A program made the translations under genes and the position numbers. This document shows, piece by piece, positions 5,669 through 7,613 of a DNA stretch of 7,613 nucleotides. Source of the stretch: DRGV01 sp018903055 [NCBI: bacterium] (GTDB taxonomy: Bacteria > UBP18 > UBA7526); the NCBI GenBank assembly GCA_018903055.1, contig JAHIPW010000041.1, forward strand, positions 1 through 7,613, given 5' to 3'. How positions within the stretch are numbered: the stretch's first letter is position 1; each line of letters begins with the position of its first letter. The notes under the pieces were generated by a model, which saw only the letters and a program-made list of their open reading frames with translations, was not told the origin of the DNA and did not search any database.

Positions 5669-5747
5669 CCCCCGCACCTTTAAGCAAGAAAAAGGAACTG
5701 AATAGCAAAAGGTGCGGGGTGAATATGTTAAAAGGTGCGGGGTGAAC
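5666..5747 (+). repeat. GC-rich palindromic repeat between the YugP and PASTA genes
   Basis: The left arm CCCCGCACCTTT (5670-5681) is perfectly complementary to AAAGGTGCGGGG (5708-5719), with a 26-nt loop, and to a second identical arm at 5731-5742. The second arm overlaps the ribosome binding site and first base of the PASTA gene start. The repeat opens with the stop TGA of the YugP gene and ends GGGGTGAA. It is the CCCCGCACC variant of the family seen at priA and fmt, and it fills the entire intergenic space. Confidence 0.87.
5731..5744 (+). promoter_or_regulatory. Ribosome binding site and GTG start of the PASTA gene, supplied by the repeat
   Basis: AAAGG (5731-5735), a 6-nt spacer (TGCGGG) and GTG at 5742. 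The spacing and arrangement copy those of fmt. The start overlaps the TGA (5743-5745) of a six-codon frame starting ATG at 5725 (MLKGAG). An in-frame GTG at 5712 lies in the preceding arm and would add ten repeat-encoded residues. Confidence 0.6.
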
Positions 5748-6680
5748 ATTAAAAAACTATTCTTCAGGATTGTAGGAATAACCTTAGGGGGAATACTATT
5801 CATCTTCCTCCTCATGAAATTTACTGGGAAGGAGGTTGAGGTGCCGGATATCAGGGGAAAGGAGGTAACCCTTGCCCTGGAAACTTTGAGCAAAGCAGGG
5901 TTGAATCCAAAACTCTCAGAGAGGCGCTTTGATAATCATATCCCAGAGGGGCACATCATCTCTCAGGATCCCCGATCAGGAATCAGGGTCAAGAAGGGAA
6001 GGGAGATTAGGGTCATCAGCTCTAAAGGTTCCCAGATAGTATTCGTTCCTGAGGTGATGGGGAAGGGTTTTCGCTCTGCAGGGATTACCCTACGCCAGAG
6101 TGGCCTGAAGATAGGAAAAATTGCCAGAGTCTACTCTGGTCTAATTGAAGAAGACACCATTATGGCCCAGAGTCTGGAACCAGGAATTGAGGTGAACAGG
6201 GGTTCTGAGATAAACCTACTGGTAAGCCTTGGACCTTATCCCACCTACTTCTATATGCCAGACCTCATTGGAAGATCCCTGGAGAGAGCATCGAGAACCA
6301 TAGAATACTTAAGATTACAGACAGGCAGCATTACTTATGAGGTGGATCCGGAGTTAAGGGAGGGGGTAGTCCTCAATCAGACACCGAGCTTTGGTTTTCC
6401 GGTAAAGGAGAAATCTCTTGTTAATCTGGTGATAAGCGTAAAGAGTCAGACTCGCCCCACGGGACTATTAAGATACTATATGTTCCATTATGTGGTCCCC
6501 GCTGGCCTATTTCCTAAAAGGTTAAAGATTGTAGTCAGCGATGCCCAGGGTGAAAGGGAAGTCTATAATGCTCTCCTCTCCCCGGGAAAGGAGATCGATG
6601 AGGTCATTGCCATTATGGGAAGAGCAAGGGCCAAGATATATATCGATGGTAAATTAGAGAGGGAGATGACCCTCAGGTAA
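5742..6680 (+). CDS. Membrane-anchored protein with three PASTA domains, no kinase domain
   Basis: 312 residues from the GTG at 5742. One membrane anchor lies at about 6-26, after a short basic N-terminus. The rest should be outside the membrane. Three PASTA repeats follow: about 31-97 (VEVPDIRGKEVTLALETLSK), 98-164 (FVPEVMGKGF) and 168-234 (YMPDLIGRSLERASRTIEYL). Each has the VPD/MPD opening, an amphipathic helix and a closing xG-EI-V strand. A C-terminal region, about 240-312, of mixed strand character is not recognised. PASTA domains bind peptidoglycan fragments or beta-lactams in PrkC-type kinases and PBPs. Here there is no kinase or transpeptidase domain, although the position next to rpe is where prkC lies in Firmicutes. 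It may be a cell-wall sensor or scaffold; that is inference. The start lies in a GC-rich repeat. Confidence 0.88.
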   Translation: MNIKKLFFRIVGITLGGILFIFLLMKFTGKEVEVPDIRGKEVTLALETLSKAGLNPKLSERRFDNHIPEGHIISQDPRSGIRVKKGREIRVISSKGSQIVFVPEVMGKGFRSAGITLRQSGLKIGKIARVYSGLIEEDTIMAQSLEPGIEVNRGSEINLLVSLGPYPTYFYMPDLIGRSLERASRTIEYLRLQTGSITYEVDPELREGVVLNQTPSFGFPVKEKSLVNLVISVKSQTRPTGLLRYYMFHYVVPAGLFPKRLKIVVSDAQGEREVYNALLSPGKEIDEVIAIMGRARAKIYIDGKLEREMTLR

Positions 6681-6727
6681 CAAATTGCAAAATGCAAAAT
6701 GTAAAATGCAAAATGAAAAGTGAAAAG
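6681..6727. repeat. Tandem GCAAAAT heptamers between the PASTA gene and rpe
   Basis: Directly after the TAA of the PASTA gene come four heptamers, GCAAAAT, GCAAAAT, GTAAAAT, GCAAAAT (6687-6714), then GAAAAGTGAAAAG. This fills the gap up to the rpe ribosome binding site. The 7-nt period is shared with the AAATCCG tract after fmt. No terminator or promoter is evident, so read-through into rpe is expected. Confidence 0.7.
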
Positions 6728-6738
6728 CGGAGGTATTT

Positions 6739-7383
6739 ATGGTTAAAATAGCGCCTTCTATATTGGCAGCGGACCTTACATCTTTGAAAGAGGAGATAAG
6801 GAGATTAGAAGAGGCCGGAGCCGACCTGATCCATATCGATATTATGGACGGGGCTTTTGCTCCCAACATTACCTTCGGCCCAGAGATAGTGAGGGCAATA
6901 AGAAAGATAACAGAACTTCCCCTGGATGTTCATCTTATGATCAATAATCCCCAGAAGTTCGTAAAGCCCTTTCTTCAGGCAGGAAGCGATATATTGACAG
7001 TACATATTGAGGCCAGCGGTAATATAGAAGAGGCAATCGGGTTGATCAAAGAAGGAAAGAAAAAAGTTGGGATAGCTATTAATCCCAAGACCCCCCTTCT
7101 TGCCATCGAAGAGTTTCTGGAGAAGGTGGAGATGGTTACTGTGATGAGCGTCCATCCCGGTTTTGCCGGTCAGATATTCATCCCGGCAGTAATCCCCAAG
7201 ATTAGGGAGTTGAAGGATTTGATAACCAAGAGGAATCTAAAAGTAGATATCGAGGTGGATGGAGGCATAAATACTACTACTGCCCCGGAGGTGATTAAGG
7301 CGGGAGCAGATATCTTAGCAAGCGGAATGGGGGTCTTCGGCTCTAAGGATATCAAGGCAACAATTGAAAAATTAAAGAAGTAG
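6739..7383 (+). CDS. rpe: Ribulose-phosphate 3-epimerase
   Basis: Rpe interconverts ribulose 5-phosphate and xylulose 5-phosphate in the pentose phosphate pathway (cytoplasm). The 214-residue TIM barrel is of normal length. Metal ligands are H32 and D34 (IHIDIMDGAFAPNITFGP), H65 (LDVHLM) and D174 (EVDGGIN); D34 and D174 are also the acid/base pair. S7 in APSILAADL and the phosphate-binding VHPGFAGQ (138-145) and DGGIN/ASGMGVF blocks are present. The ATG at 6739 has GGAGG (6729-6733) with a 5-nt spacer. The gene lies 58 nt after the PASTA gene, probably in the same operon; rpe near a PASTA protein and fmt recalls the Firmicutes prkC-rsgA-rpe order, but rsgA is absent. Its TAG stop abuts an AGACGCAG repeat. 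Confidence 0.97.
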   Translation: MVKIAPSILAADLTSLKEEIRRLEEAGADLIHIDIMDGAFAPNITFGPEIVRAIRKITELPLDVHLMINNPQKFVKPFLQAGSDILTVHIEASGNIEEAIGLIKEGKKKVGIAINPKTPLLAIEEFLEKVEMVTVMSVHPGFAGQIFIPAVIPKIRELKDLITKRNLKVDIEVDGGINTTTAPEVIKAGADILASGMGVFGSKDIKATIEKLKK

Positions 7384-7461
7384 ACGCAGAGACGCAGAAA
7401 ATAAGATAGAAACGCAGAAAGAAATTCGGCGCTTCGACGGCAAAGATTCTGCGCTTCGGCG
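7382..7461. repeat. AGACGCAG tandem and GCGCTTCG direct repeats after rpe
   Basis: AGACGCAG is repeated in tandem (7382-7389, 7390-7397), with a further AACGCAGAAAG near 7411. Two GCGCTTCG words (7429-7436, 7451-7458) follow as direct repeats. The GACGCA word also occurs near 3621. No hairpin with a U-tract is seen, so this is probably dispersed-repeat sequence rather than a terminator. Confidence 0.55.
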
Positions 7462-7482
7462 ACTAGAAAGGAGGAAAGTAAG

Positions 7483-7613
7483 ATGAAGAAGAAACTCAAG
7501 ATTAGTCTCGTAGCGGTTATTTGTGTTTATGGAGTTACTGTTGCTGGAGTGAATATCGCAGATTTAAAGGTGGGCTTTGACTATGACGATACCCTGATCT
7601 TCTCCACCCCGGC
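7483..7613 (+). CDS. Exported HAD-superfamily acid phosphatase, class B-like, N-terminal fragment
   Basis: Only 43 residues are inside the window; the gene continues past its end. AAAGGAGG (7467-7474) with an 8-nt spacer precedes ATG. A basic start (MKKKLK) and hydrophobic stretch (about 7-24) form a signal peptide or anchor. VGFDYDDTLIFSTP (about 30-43) is HAD motif I, DxDxT, with the nucleophile D at about 33. It closely resembles the VGFDIDDTVLFSSP segment of class B acid phosphatases (AphA type). It likely removes phosphate from small organic phosphates outside the cytoplasm. It follows rpe by 99 nt and might share its transcript. Confidence 0.75.
   Translation, partial: MKKKLKISLVAVICVYGVTVAGVNIADLKVGFDYDDTLIFSTP

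Noticed and set aside
5712-5741. Earlier GTG for the PASTA gene adding ten residues
   Set aside because: The added residues are purely repeat-encoded, and the GTG at 5742 matches the arrangement at fmt. The upstream start cannot be fully excluded.
7150-7175. VHPGFAGQ in Rpe in place of the commoner VNPGFGGQ
   Set aside because: It is a conservative variation of the phosphate loop. The metal and catalytic residues are all present, so it is not treated as unusual.
1-7613. tRNA, rRNA or known riboswitch
   Set aside because: No cloverleaf, conserved rRNA segment or riboswitch core was seen by eye in the spacers, which are explained by repeats.

Overview
This is bacterial chromosome of moderate G+C, most likely from an uncultured lineage. 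The order priA - (slot) - fmt - YugP-type peptidase - PASTA protein - rpe resembles the Firmicutes-type priA-def-fmt-rsmB-stp-prkC-rsgA-rpe cluster with several genes missing. The unusually dense short dispersed repeats remind me of metagenome-derived Omnitrophota-like genomes. That placement is inference from memory and is weak.

Layout. 18-2528 (+) priA, carrying a 60-nt in-frame double palindrome and several altered helicase motifs. 2529-2780 is a gene-free, repeat-built spacer. 2781-3509 (-) is a 242-residue protein of unrecognised family in the slot where def often sits. It has a good promoter (3642-3670) and ribosome binding site. 3510-3886 is a divergent intergenic region with both promoters, a 14-bp palindrome, GC-rich repeat copies and two tiny overlapping ORFs. 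3887-4918 (+) fmt, 4991-5668 (+) YugP-like membrane zinc peptidase, 5742-6680 (+) membrane-anchored three-PASTA protein without a kinase domain, 6739-7383 (+) rpe, and from 7483 the start of an exported HAD phosphatase cut by the window end. fmt through rpe look like one operon; the phosphatase may belong to it.

The main theme is repeats. A GC-rich palindromic family has left arms CCCCGCCCCT or CCCCGCACCTTT and matching right arms ending GGGGTGAA. It occurs inside priA, twice upstream of fmt, immediately before fmt, and between the YugP gene and the PASTA gene. At fmt and at the PASTA gene the last arm supplies both the ribosome binding site and the GTG start, with the same 4-nt GTGA overlap with a tiny upstream ORF (MKGGAG and MLKGAG). 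At the YugP gene the repeat begins at the stop codon. Other AT-rich or heptamer repeats extend the Fmt C-terminus, alter its linker and fill the remaining spacers.

Functionally the window joins replication restart (PriA), translation initiation (Fmt), envelope proteins (YugP, PASTA) and the pentose phosphate pathway (Rpe). The best candidates for something undescribed are the repeat-borne translation start, the unclassified 242-residue protein and the probably ATPase-impaired PriA.
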